A DNA stretch of 64,000 bases from Bradyrhizobium sp. CSS354 (GCF_029051725.1 NZ_JAACFU010000009.1:124001-188000), one strand, 5' to 3'. Positions 34,336 to 44,101 are shown, counted from the stretch's first letter. Translations and numbers: made by a program. The notes: generated by a model from the sequence alone, not told the origin.

Positions 34336-35547
34336 TCAATGGCGGCCCCAAGGACCTATCGGGTTGCTGGTGGCGGTTCCGGCGGGGCTGGGTGCGGGCA
34401 CGGGCGGCGGACTGGTCGCGCCGCTGGCGTCGTTCCAGGGACCCTGACGCAGCGGCGGTGGGGTGTCCTGCCGATCGGCTTGCGTGTCTGGCTCCTCGGC
34501 CTCGTCGGCGGGAGACGGCAGCGGGCCAGGATCATGGCCGCCGGCGAACTTGACCAGCGCGTCGACCCGGGACTGCACCGAGGGGTGGGTCGCGAACAAA
34601 TCGGCAAAACCCTCGCGCGGATTGTCGACGCAGAGCTCCATCACCGCCGAGGTTGCGCCCGGCAGCTCGCCGCGGTTCTCGATCTTGCGCAGGGCCGAGA
34701 TCATGGCGTCCGGGTTTTTCGTCAACTCGACGGAGCCCGCGTCCGCGAGATATTCCCGCGAGCGCGACAGCGCGAGCTTCACCACCTGCGACAACAGCCA
34801 GGCCACCACGATCAGCACGATCGCAATGATGATGACGATCACCGCGCCGCCGCCGGAACTCTTGCTGTCACTCGACGACGAGGATGATCGTGACGACGAG
34901 GAGGAGCCTGACGACCACGAGCCGCCGGAGCCGGAGCTCCAGCTGAAATTCGTGAACAGGCGGAAGAACAGTTCGCCGAAGAAGCCGACCACGCCTGCGA
35001 TGATGACGGCGACCACCATGAGCTGCACGTCGCCGTTCTTGATGTGGGTCAGCTCGTGGCCCAGCACGGCCTCGATCTCGTTGTCGTTCAGCGCATTGAG
35101 GAGACCGGTGGTAACGGTGATCGAATATTGCCGCGGGTTGAGGCCGGTCGCGAACGCGTTCAGCGCCGGGCTCTCCATGATCTTCAGCTTCGGCATCGTG
35201 ATGCCGCGCGAGATGCAGAGATTTTCGAGCAGATTATAGAGCCGCGGCTCCTCCTGCCGGGTGACGTCGTGGCCGCCGGTCACCGCATCGATCATCGACT
35301 GGTGGAAGAAATAAGCGATCGCGATCCAGGCCGCTGCCACGAGGGTCGCAACCGGTGCGGCGACTTTCAGGTCATAGAAGGCGCGTCTCAGATAATGGAC
35401 GACAGTCTCGTCGCCGTTGATGACGACTTCGGCGATCAGCGCGCCGGCGTAGACCAGCACATAGACCAGCGCGAACAGGCCGGCGAGCAGGAGCATCGAA
35501 CGAAACTTGTTCGAGGCGATGTGCGTGTAGAGACCATACGCGGCCAT
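34336..35547 (-). CDS. M48 family metalloprotease
   Basis: A 403-residue membrane protease. Two N-terminal spans (residues about 17-40 and 62-82) precede the zinc motif HELTH (164-168) and the third ligand region SRSREYLADAGS. Further spans lie around 174-193 and 240-262. Between these is a Ser/Gly run (about residues 205-232, SSGSSSSSRSSSSSS), unusual for HtpX relatives. The Pro-rich C-terminal tail (about 345-403) looks disordered. It is 32 bases after a LemA gene; this pair recurs widely and may handle membrane protein quality control. Confidence 0.88.
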   Translation of the reverse strand: MAAYGLYTHIASNKFRSMLLLAGLFALVYVLVYAGALIAEVVINGDETVVHYLRRAFYDLKVAAPVATLVAAAWIAIAYFFHQSMIDAVTGGHDVTRQEEPRLYNLLENLCISRGITMPKLKIMESPALNAFATGLNPRQYSITVTTGLLNALNDNEIEAVLGHELTHIKNGDVQLMVVAVIIAGVVGFFGELFFRLFTNFSWSSGSGGSWSSGSSSSSRSSSSSSDSKSSGGGAVIVIIIAIVLIVVAWLLSQVVKLALSRSREYLADAGSVELTKNPDAMISALRKIENRGELPGATSAVMELCVDNPREGFADLFATHPSVQSRVDALVKFAGGHDPGPLPSPADEAEEPDTQADRQDTPPPLRQGPWNDASGATSPPPVPAPSPAGTATSNPIGPWGRH

Positions 35548-35579
35548 GACGCGATGCCCTGCCGGCCTATCGGCTCAAC

Positions 35580-36140
35580 TCAGAACTTCACCTGCGGCGT
35601 GGCTTCGACCTCGGAGCGGCTGGCACCGAGATCGAAGAAGTCCTTTTTGGTGAAGCCGAACATGCCGGCGAACAAGGCGGCCGGCATCTGCTGGATGCCG
35701 GTGTTGTATTCCTGGACCGCGCTGTTGAAGAAGCGGCGGCTGGCCGCGATCTTGTTCTCGAGGTCGGACAGCTCGCTGGCGAGTTGCTGGAAATTGGCGT
35801 TGGCCTTGAGGTCGGGATAGGCCTCCGACAGCGCAATCAGCCGGCCGAGCGCGCCCGAGAGCTGGTTCTCGGCCGCGGACACCTGCGCCGGTCCCTGCGC
35901 CGACATCGCCGAATTGCGCGCCTTGATGACGTCGTCGAGCGTGCCGCGCTCATGCGATGCGTAGCCCTTCACGGTCTCGACAAGGTTCGGGATCAGGTCG
36001 TGGCGCTGCTTGAGCTGCACGTCGATGTCGGCAAAGGCCTGGCCGACGCGCTGGCCCAGCGCCACCAGCCGGTTGTAGGCGGCGAAGGCAAAGAACACGA
36101 GGACGACGATAACGCCGAGGACGATCCAGCCGGTCGACAT
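35580..36140 (-). CDS. LemA family protein
   Basis: A 186-residue protein with an N-terminal membrane anchor (WIVLGVIVVLVFFAFAAYNR). The conserved helical core follows: VGQAFADIDVQLKQRHDLIP, NLVETVKGYASHERGTLDDV, ENQLSGALGRLIALSEAYPD and NTGIQQMPAALFAG. LemA proteins have a four-helix fold and unknown function. It lies upstream of the M48 protease on the same strand, a partnership seen across bacteria. Confidence 0.92.
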   Translation of the reverse strand: MSTGWIVLGVIVVLVFFAFAAYNRLVALGQRVGQAFADIDVQLKQRHDLIPNLVETVKGYASHERGTLDDVIKARNSAMSAQGPAQVSAAENQLSGALGRLIALSEAYPDLKANANFQQLASELSDLENKIAASRRFFNSAVQEYNTGIQQMPAALFAGMFGFTKKDFFDLGASRSEVEATPQVKF

Positions 36141-36278
36141 CGAGAACTCCTGCAGGGGGAAGAAGGCGGGCGCAGCCTAGACCAAATTGGCGCGGAGCGA
36201 GAGCCCCGGCGCAGAAGGGAGGTAGGATTTGGTCGGATGAGGGACTATCCGAGTTCAAGGCGAAAGCGCCGGAGGAGG

Positions 36279-37256
36279 TTAACTTTTGGAGAGGACGGTA
36301 TCGCCCCAGCGCCAGCGGCGGGCGCTTGCATAGGCGGCCTTGTCGCGGCGCGGGATCCTGGCGAGTTCGACGCTTTGCTCCGTACAGAGCTTTGCTGTGA
36401 TCTCGGCCTTGCTGACGTCCGGCGGCGCCAGCACGCGCGCGCCGCGGGTTGCGGGCGGCGTACGGGTCAGCGCCACGTAGATGAATCGCTCGTCCTCGAA
36501 CGGCACCTCGGCGCCCTTGATCTGGCGGTGAGCCTGCGAGCGCGGCAGGCGCTGGGAGAAATGGCACCAGTCCGGCGTCGCCAGCGGACATGGCTTTTCG
36601 TGCGGGCAGGGTGCGGCGACATAGGCGCCGGCCGCGATCAGTTGCTGGCGCAACGCGAGGATGCGGCCGTAGCCGGCGGGCGTACCGGGCTCGATCACGA
36701 CCAGCGCGTGGCGCGCTTTCGCCCACATCGTTTCCGCGAGCTTGCGTTGATCGCCTTCACTGAGCTCGCCGATGACATAACTCGCGACGACGAGATCGGC
36801 TTGCGAGACCTCGGCGAGGTTCGCGCCGGCATCGCCCGGCAGATAGCGGCAATCCGCCAGACGGGTGCTGTCGCGCGCCAGTTCGAGCGCGAGACGGCTG
36901 AGCGTGCCGTTGGCATCGAGCAGGGTGAAATCCTGCAGCGAGGAGAACGCCTCCGCCGCGGCCCAGCTCGCGGTGCCCGGACCAGCGCCGACGTCGAGCA
37001 GCGTTTCCGGAGCGAGGTCCGGCGCGATCTCGGTCAGCGCATTCAGGCTCGCCGCCACCGCCGCGTAGGTTGCCGGCATGCGTGTGAGCGCATAGGCGAG
37101 CGCGTCGGCCTCCGACTTGATCGTGCCGGAGCCGCCGCCTGCGCGATAGCTGGTCGAGATTTTCTGCGATCGCTGCGCAGCGTCGGTGCGCGAGAACCCC
37201 TGGAGCTTGCCGTCGAGGGCCGCCTTTAGCTCAGCGGGAAGCGTGGGCGAGATCAT
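36279..37256 (-). CDS. Rsm22-type small-subunit rRNA methyltransferase-like protein
   Basis: A 325-residue protein of the Rsm22 family. The SAM-binding fold has LLDVGAGPGTASWAAAEAF and DFTLLDANGTLSRLA, then LVVASYVIGELSEGDQ and LVVIEPGTPAGY. The C-terminal Cys cluster CPHEKPCPL followed by DWCHF may hold a metal or Fe-S centre, as in mitochondrial METTL17. It is presumed to act in 30S ribosome assembly; activity in bacteria is unproven. The palindromic element at 37267-37359 lies just upstream. Confidence 0.87.
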   Translation of the reverse strand: MISPTLPAELKAALDGKLQGFSRTDAAQRSQKISTSYRAGGGSGTIKSEADALAYALTRMPATYAAVAASLNALTEIAPDLAPETLLDVGAGPGTASWAAAEAFSSLQDFTLLDANGTLSRLALELARDSTRLADCRYLPGDAGANLAEVSQADLVVASYVIGELSEGDQRKLAETMWAKARHALVVIEPGTPAGYGRILALRQQLIAAGAYVAAPCPHEKPCPLATPDWCHFSQRLPRSQAHRQIKGAEVPFEDERFIYVALTRTPPATRGARVLAPPDVSKAEITAKLCTEQSVELARIPRRDKAAYASARRWRWGDTVLSKS

Positions 37257-37266
37257 CTTAATTCGT

Positions 37267-37359
37267 CGTCATTCCGGGGCGCGTGTAGCGCGAACCCGGA
37301 ATCTCGAAATGGTGGCGCGAGATTCCGGGTTCGATGCTGCGCATCGCCCCGGAATGACG
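37267..37359. repeat. nested palindromic intergenic element
   Basis: Outer arms CGTCATTCCGGGGCG (37267-37281) and its perfect complement (37345-37359) enclose inner 16-base arms CGAACCCGGAATCTCG (37291-37306) and 37318-37333, also perfect. It fills the gap between the smc 3' end and the Rsm22 start. The same architecture is seen at 46350-46503, 54839-54880 and 57372-57466, so it is a REP-like family. Confidence 0.85.
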
Positions 37360-37368
37360 TCCCAAAAA

Positions 37369-40300
37369 TCACGCCACGTTCTGGTCGAGAATGTCCACCG
37401 CCTCTTGCAGGTTCACCGACACCAGTTGCGAGACGCCGCGTTCGGCCATGGTGACGCCGAACAGGCGGTTCATCCGCGCCATCGTGATCGGGTTGTGGGT
37501 GATGATGATGAAGCGCGTGTCGGTCGAGGCGGTCATCTCGTGCAACAGGTTGCAATAGCGCTCGACGTTGTGGTCGTCGAGCGGCGCGTCGACTTCGTCC
37601 AGCACGCAGATCGGCGAGGGATTGGTGAGGAACACCGCGAAGATCAGCGCCATCGCGGTCAGCGCCTGTTCACCGCCGGAGAGCAGCGACAGCGTCTGCG
37701 GCTTCTTGCCCGGCGGCTTGGCGATGATTTCGAGGCCGGCTTCGAGCGGATCATCGCTCTCGATCAGATGCAGCGCGGCTTCGCCGCCACCGAACAGCTC
37801 GACGAACAGGCGCTTGAAGTGGTTGTTGACGACCTCGAACGAGGTCAGGAGCCGCTCGCGCGCCTCCTTGTTGAGGCTCTGGATGCCCTGGCGCAGCCGC
37901 TTGATGGCCTCGACGAGGTCGTCGCGCTCGGTGACCAGGCCGTTGTGCTGGGTTTCGACCTCGCGCAGCTCTTCCTCGGCGCGCAAATTGACCGCGCCCA
38001 GCCGCTCGCGATCGCGGCGCATTTTTTCGAGGTCTTCCTCGATGTCGTGCAGCGGCGGCAGCTCCGTGCCGGGTTCGATCTCGGCGAGGCCGGCAACGGC
38101 CTGCGGTTCGACCTCGAGCATGTCGCGGATTTCGCGCTCGATGTCCTCGAGCCGGCGCCGCGCGCCTTCCATGCGCTCCTCGGCGCGGGCGGTGGCCTCG
38201 CGGGAGCTTGAGAGCGCTTCGAGCGTCAGCTTCGCGACGCGATCGGTTTCGGCCATCGCGGTCTCCGCGCTGGCGAGCGCATCGGCGGCCATGCGGCGCT
38301 CGTTTTCGGAGTATTCGATCTCGGTGATCAGCGCGCTGCGCTTCTCCGCGAACACGGCCGGCGCGTTCTCGAGATCGCTGCGCTCGATCGAGACTTCGGT
38401 GATGCGGGTCTGGATCGTGTCGATGTGGGAGGCTGCGCTCTCCTTGCGGTTCTGCCACTCGGTGCGTTCGGCGAGGATCGCCTGCACGCGGCGGTCGGCC
38501 AGCTCGGCCTCGCGCGCCAGCGCCTGTGCCTCGGCGCGGACCTGGGCGGCCATGCGGCGATGGCCTTCGATGTCGCTGCGGACGGCGGCCAGACGGGTTT
38601 CGGTGTCCTCGCTCGACGGCAGCTCGGAGATCCCGGCTTCGGCGTATTCGTAGGCGGCTTCGGCCTCGGCGCGGTCGGCGGCCAGACGGCTGTGCGCTTC
38701 CGACAGCGTCGCCTTGCGCGCGGCGTGGCGGCTGATCTCGCGCTCGACCGTGGCATGGCGCTCGCGCGCGACGTTGAGCTCGCGCTGCGCGGCACGCCAG
38801 GCTTCGCGGCTCGCACCTTCGGTGCTGGCGGCCATCTGCAGCTCGGCTTCGGCGTTCTCCAGCGCCTGACGCTTGATCTGCGCGTCGATGCGGGCCTGCT
38901 CCAGCTCGTTCTCGATGTCGATGAGGCGGGCGCGCTCGGCAAGCCGCCGTGCTGCGCCGGTCGGCGCGTGGGCGGCTGCGACAAAACCGTCCCAGCGCCA
39001 GACGTCGCCTTCGGGCGAGACCAGCCGCTGGCCGGTCTTGAGCTGCGAGACCAGCTCGGCGCCGCGCTCGCGCGGCACCACGCCGATCTGCGCCAGGCGG
39101 CGGGTCAGCTCGGCCGGGGCCTGAACGTGGCTGGCGAGAGGCACGACGCCTTCGGGCAGTTCCGGATCGCCGTCGGTGACGCCGGCATTGGTCCAGCGCA
39201 TCGGCGCGGACGGATCGACCGGGGCGTCGAGATCGTCGCCAAGCGCTGCGCCGATCGCCTTTTCGAATCCCTTGTCGACGGTGATGCCGTCGATGATCGG
39301 CGGCCACAGATTCTTGGTCTCGCCGTTGAGGATCTTGGAGATCGTGCGCGCCTCGGTATCGAGCCGCTGCACGCGCTTGTCGGCTTCGACGAGCGGCGAG
39401 CGCGAGGATTCCAGCGTCTGCCGCGCGACGACGTGCGCGGCTTCGCTGGCTTGAGCCGCGGCTTCCGAGGCTGCCAGCGTCTGCTCGGCGTTCTCGACGG
39501 TCGCGGTCAGCTCGTCGAGATCGCCGAAGCCGCCGGTCTCCTCGGTGAGCTTGTGCTCTTCCGCCGCGACGTTCGAAATCTCCTGGTCGAGCCGGGCGAG
39601 CTTGTCGCGGTGGGTTCGAACGTTGGCTTCGAGTTGATTGCGCTTGGCGGTGAGGTCGGCGAGCGCGGTGGTGAGCTCGGCGAACTGCTGCTCGGTTTCG
39701 GTCAGCACCGCCTCGGCTTCGGCGACACGCTCATCGACGCCGGAGCGCTTCTGGACGCGCGACTTGATCTCTTCCTTCAGCTCGGCATCTTCGGCGTCGA
39801 GGCGCTGCAGCGCGACATCGGCGTCCATGGTCTGCTGCTGGGCGCGCGAGATGTCGCCTTCGAACTGTGCGAGGCGCCGCTCGAGTTCCGCGACGCGATC
39901 CTTGGCGCGCTCTTCCTCGCGATCGAGCAGCTCGCGGGCGTTGGTCAGGCGCTGCAGCCCCGCCGCGGCGCGCGCTTCGGCATCGCGCAGCGCCGGCATT
40001 TCGGCGGCGCGAATCGCCTGGATGCGAGCGGCCTCGGCCTGGTGCTGGGTACGCTCGGCCATCTCACGGACCGCAAGATCGTGGGTCTGGCCGGACTCGT
40101 TGACGTCCGCATGGGCGCCGATCCAGCGCAGGTGGAACAGGGTGGCTTCCGCCTTGCGGACCTTGGCCGCGACCTCGCGATAGCGCACGGCCTGGCGGGC
40201 CTGCTTCTTCAGGCCTTCCATCTGCCCGGCGAGCTGGCCGATCACGTCCTCGACGCGGGTGAGGTTGGTTTCGGCCGCCTTGAGCCGCAGCTCGGCTTCG

Positions 40301-40833
40301 TGGCGGCGGGCGTGCAGCCCGGCGACGCCGGCGGCGTCTTCCAGCACGCGGCGGCGCTGCTCGGGCTTGGCCTGAATGATCTCGCCGATCTTGCCCTGGT
40401 GGACGAGGGCGGGCGAGCGCGCGCCGGTGGCGGCGTCGGCGAATAGAATCTGCACGTCGCGGGCGCGCACGTCGCGACCGTTGATGCGGTAGACCGAGCC
40501 GGCCTCGCGCTCGATGCGGCGGGAAATTTCCAGAAGCTGGCTGTCGTTCATCGCCGCCGGCGCGGTGCGATCGGAATTGTCGATCGTCATCGTCACTTCG
40601 GCGTGGTTGCGCGCGGGACGATTGCCGGAGCCGGCGAAGATCACCGCGTCCATGTCGGCGGCGCGCAACGACTTGTAGGAGGTCTCGCCCATTGCCCAGC
40701 GCAGTGCCTCGACGAGATTCGACTTGCCGCAGCCGTTGGGGCCGACCACGCCGGTCAGGCCGGGCTCAATGACGAAGTCGGTGGCCTCAACGAAGGACTT
40801 GAAGCCGTGGAGGCGCAGGCGGGTGATTTTCAT
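37369..40833 (-). CDS. smc: chromosome segregation protein SMC
   Basis: An 1154-residue SMC from ATG 40833 (a GTG two codons upstream is possible). The head has Walker A GPNGCGKSNLVEALRW near residue 35, the signature LLSGGEQALTAMALIF and Walker B PICVLDEVDAPLDD at the C-terminus. Long coiled coils rich in Ala, Glu and Arg flank the central hinge (PPIIDGITVDKGFEKAIG and following). It compacts and separates sister chromosomes with ScpA and ScpB. dsbA-like and dciA genes lie upstream on the same strand. Confidence 0.95.
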   Translation of the reverse strand: MKITRLRLHGFKSFVEATDFVIEPGLTGVVGPNGCGKSNLVEALRWAMGETSYKSLRAADMDAVIFAGSGNRPARNHAEVTMTIDNSDRTAPAAMNDSQLLEISRRIEREAGSVYRINGRDVRARDVQILFADAATGARSPALVHQGKIGEIIQAKPEQRRRVLEDAAGVAGLHARRHEAELRLKAAETNLTRVEDVIGQLAGQMEGLKKQARQAVRYREVAAKVRKAEATLFHLRWIGAHADVNESGQTHDLAVREMAERTQHQAEAARIQAIRAAEMPALRDAEARAAAGLQRLTNARELLDREEERAKDRVAELERRLAQFEGDISRAQQQTMDADVALQRLDAEDAELKEEIKSRVQKRSGVDERVAEAEAVLTETEQQFAELTTALADLTAKRNQLEANVRTHRDKLARLDQEISNVAAEEHKLTEETGGFGDLDELTATVENAEQTLAASEAAAQASEAAHVVARQTLESSRSPLVEADKRVQRLDTEARTISKILNGETKNLWPPIIDGITVDKGFEKAIGAALGDDLDAPVDPSAPMRWTNAGVTDGDPELPEGVVPLASHVQAPAELTRRLAQIGVVPRERGAELVSQLKTGQRLVSPEGDVWRWDGFVAAAHAPTGAARRLAERARLIDIENELEQARIDAQIKRQALENAEAELQMAASTEGASREAWRAAQRELNVARERHATVEREISRHAARKATLSEAHSRLAADRAEAEAAYEYAEAGISELPSSEDTETRLAAVRSDIEGHRRMAAQVRAEAQALAREAELADRRVQAILAERTEWQNRKESAASHIDTIQTRITEVSIERSDLENAPAVFAEKRSALITEIEYSENERRMAADALASAETAMAETDRVAKLTLEALSSSREATARAEERMEGARRRLEDIEREIRDMLEVEPQAVAGLAEIEPGTELPPLHDIEEDLEKMRRDRERLGAVNLRAEEELREVETQHNGLVTERDDLVEAIKRLRQGIQSLNKEARERLLTSFEVVNNHFKRLFVELFGGGEAALHLIESDDPLEAGLEIIAKPPGKKPQTLSLLSGGEQALTAMALIFAVFLTNPSPICVLDEVDAPLDDHNVERYCNLLHEMTASTDTRFIIITHNPITMARMNRLFGVTMAERGVSQLVSVNLQEAVDILDQNVA

Positions 40834-41051
40834 AAGCACGCATCTCTGTTGGCAGGCGCGAATCCCCCTGCCGGGACAATACCATGGAAGGCAGTGTCGC
40901 TATCCGGGCGAGTCGCGCGAGGGCGCCTCATGCGGTCGGACAATGGCCGCGGTGCGCCGCGAGGGCAACCGGCGAAAGCCGTTTTTCCCAAGGGATTTAT
41001 GCCGGGAAAGATACGGCTATCGAGATGCGAATCAGGATTGTGCCGTGCGAA

Positions 41052-41768
41052 TCAGCTCTTGAGCAGCGGATTGATCTTCTTGGCGAATTCCTCGAACGAG
41101 GTCTCGCCCTTGACCTTCTCGCCGTTGACGAAGAACGTCGGCGTCGAATCGACCTTCAGAACGTCGCTGGCATATTTCTGGTCGGCGGCGATCTTGTCGA
41201 GCAGCGCCTGGTCCTTCAGGCAGGCCTCGACCTGCTGCTGGGTGAGACCGGCCTGCTTGCCGATCCGCGTCAGGGTCTCCGTGGTGTTCTTCATCACCCA
41301 GTCGTTCTGCTGGCGGAACAGCATGTCGGTGACGGCAAAGTATTTCGGGGCGTCGCCATTGGCGATGCAGCGCGACAGCATCGAGCCGGCGGCGGCTTTG
41401 ATGTCGAGCGGGAACTCGCGGAAGATATAACGCACCTTGCCGGTGTCGATGTATTCCGACTTGATCTTGGGAAACACCTGCTCGTTGAAGGCCGCGCAAT
41501 GCGGGCAGGTCATCGAGGCGTATTCGGTGATGGTGACGGCGGCGTCCTTCGGGCCCAGCGCCATGTCGGGCAGCGACACCGGCTTGGCCACGTCGCCAGG
41601 CGCCGCCTGCGCCATTGCTTCAGGGATCATGGCATCGGAGATGAACCGCAGCGGCGAGAACCCGGCGAGCGCGGCAAGCCCGGTCAGCGACAGCATCGAC
41701 GTGAAGGCGCGGCGGGTGATGATCAAGGTCGGCTCCCGGATTGGCGTGGTCTCGCCTGAAATTCCCAT
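41052..41768 (-). CDS. DsbA-type thiol oxidoreductase
   Basis: A 238-residue exported protein. The N-terminus has a twin-Arg-like RRAFTSMLSLTGLAALAGF signal; the first Met may not be the true start. The thioredoxin-like fold carries the CPHC active site (ASMTCPHCAAFNEQVFP), a helical insertion and the cis-Pro loop STPTFFVNGEKV. It is of the BdbD/Com1-like group that introduces disulfides in the periplasm. It lies between dciA and smc on the same strand. Confidence 0.88.
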   Translation of the reverse strand: MGISGETTPIREPTLIITRRAFTSMLSLTGLAALAGFSPLRFISDAMIPEAMAQAAPGDVAKPVSLPDMALGPKDAAVTITEYASMTCPHCAAFNEQVFPKIKSEYIDTGKVRYIFREFPLDIKAAAGSMLSRCIANGDAPKYFAVTDMLFRQQNDWVMKNTTETLTRIGKQAGLTQQQVEACLKDQALLDKIAADQKYASDVLKVDSTPTFFVNGEKVKGETSFEEFAKKINPLLKS

Positions 41769-41853
41769 TCAGACGGCCTGTCGCTAGCTTGAAACGTCGT
41801 TTGAGGCAATGGCGAGCGGCAAGGACAGGTCCAGTTTGACCGCAGAATAAGGC

Positions 41854-42348
41854 TCAATTTCGCTTGATGGCGGCCCCGAGGCGCGCCAGCGCCGACTTCA
41901 ATTGTTCATCTTCGATGTCGCCCAGGCTCTCAGCCACCTCGGCCACCGATTTGGCGTCCGGCGGGCTGGGCCGGGTCGGCCGGCGAGCGCGCGACAGCGG
42001 TGCCTGGCGGAAGGCCAGCTTGCCGACCGCGCTCCAGCCGAAGAAGCGGTTGACCCGCTGCAGGATCACATCGGCGGAGTGCTGGATCTCCAGCGCCATC
42101 GGCCCCTCGACCCGCAGCACCAGCGTGGCCGGCTCCTGCGGCTGACCCTCGACCGGCCGCGGCCATTGCATCTTCAGCGGCTCGGCATGGGCCGCGATCT
42201 CCGGCCCTGCAATCTGCGCCCACCGCGTCACCAGCTCGCGCGCGGCAAATCCCTGCTTGGCATAGGCCTCGGCAAAGACGTCGTTGAGCAGGAGCGACAG
42301 CGGCTTGGCGCTGATGGGACCGGGTTTGATGGGGCGAAGCTTGGACAT
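41854..42348 (-). CDS. dciA: DciA-like DUF721 protein
   Basis: A 164-residue protein of the DUF721 family. The N-terminal KH-like domain includes LNDVFAEAYAKQGFAARELV then RWAQIAGPEIAAHAEPLKMQ, followed by LVLRVEGPMALEIQHSADVI and LQRVNRFFGWSAVGKLAFRQ. DciA loads the replicative helicase DnaB in bacteria that lack DnaC. The C-terminal half is charged and probably disordered. It is divergent from mutY over a 142-base gap and upstream of dsbA-smc. Confidence 0.85.
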   Translation of the reverse strand: MSKLRPIKPGPISAKPLSLLLNDVFAEAYAKQGFAARELVTRWAQIAGPEIAAHAEPLKMQWPRPVEGQPQEPATLVLRVEGPMALEIQHSADVILQRVNRFFGWSAVGKLAFRQAPLSRARRPTRPSPPDAKSVAEVAESLGDIEDEQLKSALARLGAAIKRN

Positions 42349-42490
42349 GGGACTTTATAGCACTCCGGAGCGTCGGCCACAGGCTCTTGGCCGCGAAGAC
42401 AAGCTCTTGGCCGCGAAGAAAGACGTGGACGCCCGCGACAAGCGTGGGCATGACGTGGAGAGATCGGTGCATTGCCGTTACAGTGCGAAC

Positions 42491-43591
42491 ATGAGCCCCA
42501 AATCCGCCCTCAAGGCGAAATCGGAACCAGTTCAGCCGGAGACCTCGTCGCGCCCGCTCTCGCTGCTCGACTGGTACGACCGTCACCGCCGCCGATTGCC
42601 CTGGCGCGCTGCGCCCGGCGAGGCATCCGACCCTTACCGCGTCTGGCTGTCCGAGATCATGCTCCAGCAGACCACGGTGAAGGCGGTCGGGCCCTATTTC
42701 GAAAAATTCGTCGCGCGCTGGCCGGATGTCACCGCGCTGGGACGGGCCTCGCAGGACGACGTGCTGCGGATGTGGGCGGGGCTCGGCTATTATTCTCGCG
42801 CGCGTAATCTCCGTGCCTGCGCGGTCGCGGTGACGCGCGAGCATGGCGGCACCTTTCCCGACACCGAACTGGGCCTGCGCGCGCTGCCGGGCATCGGGCC
42901 CTATACGGCGGCAGCGATCGCGGCGATTGCGTTCGACCGCCGCACCATGCCGGTCGACGGCAATATCGAACGCGTGGTCTCGCGGCTCTTTGCAGTTGAA
43001 GAAGAGCTCCCGCAGGCCAAGCCGCTGATTCAGGAGTTGGCTGCGACGCTGCTCGCCGATTCTCGCGCCGGTGATAGCGCGCAGGCGCTGATGGATGTGG
43101 GGGCCTCGATCTGCACGCCGAAAAAGCCGGCCTGCTCGCTATGCCCGCTGAACGAGGACTGCACGGCGCGTAGGCTGGGAACGCAGGAAACGTTTCCCCG
43201 CAAGGCCCCGAAGAAGAGCGGCGCACTACGGCGCGGCGCCGCCTTCGTTGTCACACGCGGCGACGAGCTTCTCGTCCGCAGCCGTCCCGAAAAGGGTCTG
43301 CTCGGCGGCATGACCGAGGTACCGGGATCGGATTGGCTTGCCGGGCAGGAAGACGCCAAGGCAAAACAGCAGGCGCCCGCGCTGAAGGGGCTGTCGCGCT
43401 GGCACCGCAAGGCAGGCGTGGTCACCCACGTCTTCACGCATTTTCCGCTGGAGCTCGTGGTCTACACGGGCAGGGCGGAAGCGCGGACGCGGGCACCCGC
43501 GGGCATGCGCTGGGTGCCCATTGCCACTCTCGCCGACGAAGCATTGCCCAACGTCATGCGCAAGGTGATTGCGCGTGGATTGGACCCCTAG
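42491..43591 (+). CDS. mutY: A/G-specific adenine glycosylase
   Basis: A 366-residue MutY from ATG 42491. The helix-hairpin-helix is LPGIGPYTAAAIAAIAFD with the catalytic Asp in MPVDGNIERVVSR; EIMLQQTTVKAV precedes it. The [4Fe-4S] cluster uses C-x6-C-x2-C-x5-C (ICTPKKPACSLCPLNEDC). The C-terminal domain is the Nudix-like 8-oxoG recognition region (GAAFVVTRGDELLVRSRPEK, THVFTHFPLELVVY). It removes adenine mispaired with 8-oxoguanine. Confidence 0.95.
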   Translation: MSPKSALKAKSEPVQPETSSRPLSLLDWYDRHRRRLPWRAAPGEASDPYRVWLSEIMLQQTTVKAVGPYFEKFVARWPDVTALGRASQDDVLRMWAGLGYYSRARNLRACAVAVTREHGGTFPDTELGLRALPGIGPYTAAAIAAIAFDRRTMPVDGNIERVVSRLFAVEEELPQAKPLIQELAATLLADSRAGDSAQALMDVGASICTPKKPACSLCPLNEDCTARRLGTQETFPRKAPKKSGALRRGAAFVVTRGDELLVRSRPEKGLLGGMTEVPGSDWLAGQEDAKAKQQAPALKGLSRWHRKAGVVTHVFTHFPLELVVYTGRAEARTRAPAGMRWVPIATLADEALPNVMRKVIARGLDP

Positions 43592-43659
43592 CTGCCCATC
43601 CTGCTGACAACATGCTGGCAGCAGGGCTGCGTTAGCTGTGGCCGGCAACGGAGGCTCCC

Positions 43660-44082
43660 ATGATCAAGACCGCGCTCGACAGTTTTCCCAGGCCGCCTTG
43701 TGCCGAGCTGCTCGGATGGCGCTTGCTCGACGCCCGTCCCGGGGAAGGCTGGATCAAGCTCGCCTTCGACGGCAAGCCGGAGTTCTGCAATCCGGCCGGC
43801 TTCATCCAGGGCGGCATGCTCTCGGCCATGCTCGACGACACGATGGGCCCCGCCGTGCTGGTGATGAGCGAGGGCCGGCTCTACACCACCACCATCAGCA
43901 TGACCGTGAATTTCCTCGCGCCCGCGAAGCCCGGGCCGATCATCGGCGAGGCCAAGGTGACGCAGCTCGGCAGGACGATTGCGTTCGTCGAGGCCAGGCT
44001 GACGGCGGAGGACGGCACGCTGCTGGCGACGGCGACCGCGAGCGAGCGGCTGCTCGAAGCGGCGAGGGTGGTGGGCAAATAG
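43660..44082 (+). CDS. PaaI-type hotdog thioesterase
   Basis: A 140-residue hotdog protein. The characteristic segment CNPAGFIQGGMLSAMLDDTM and the following strand TTTISMTVNFLAPAKPGPII place it in the PaaI/YbgC-like acyl-CoA thioesterase group, with the usual Gly-Gly and Asp for catalysis. It is 68 bases after mutY and 20 before a palindromic element. The acyl substrate is unknown. Confidence 0.87.
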   Translation: MIKTALDSFPRPPCAELLGWRLLDARPGEGWIKLAFDGKPEFCNPAGFIQGGMLSAMLDDTMGPAVLVMSEGRLYTTTISMTVNFLAPAKPGPIIGEAKVTQLGRTIAFVEARLTAEDGTLLATATASERLLEAARVVGK

Positions 44083-44101
44083 CTGCCGCGGACTCTTTCT
44101 T

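Noticed and set aside
38425..40446. A 673-codon plus-strand open frame opposite smc
   Set aside because: It mirrors the SMC gene and its translation is low-complexity Gly/Arg/Leu without motifs.
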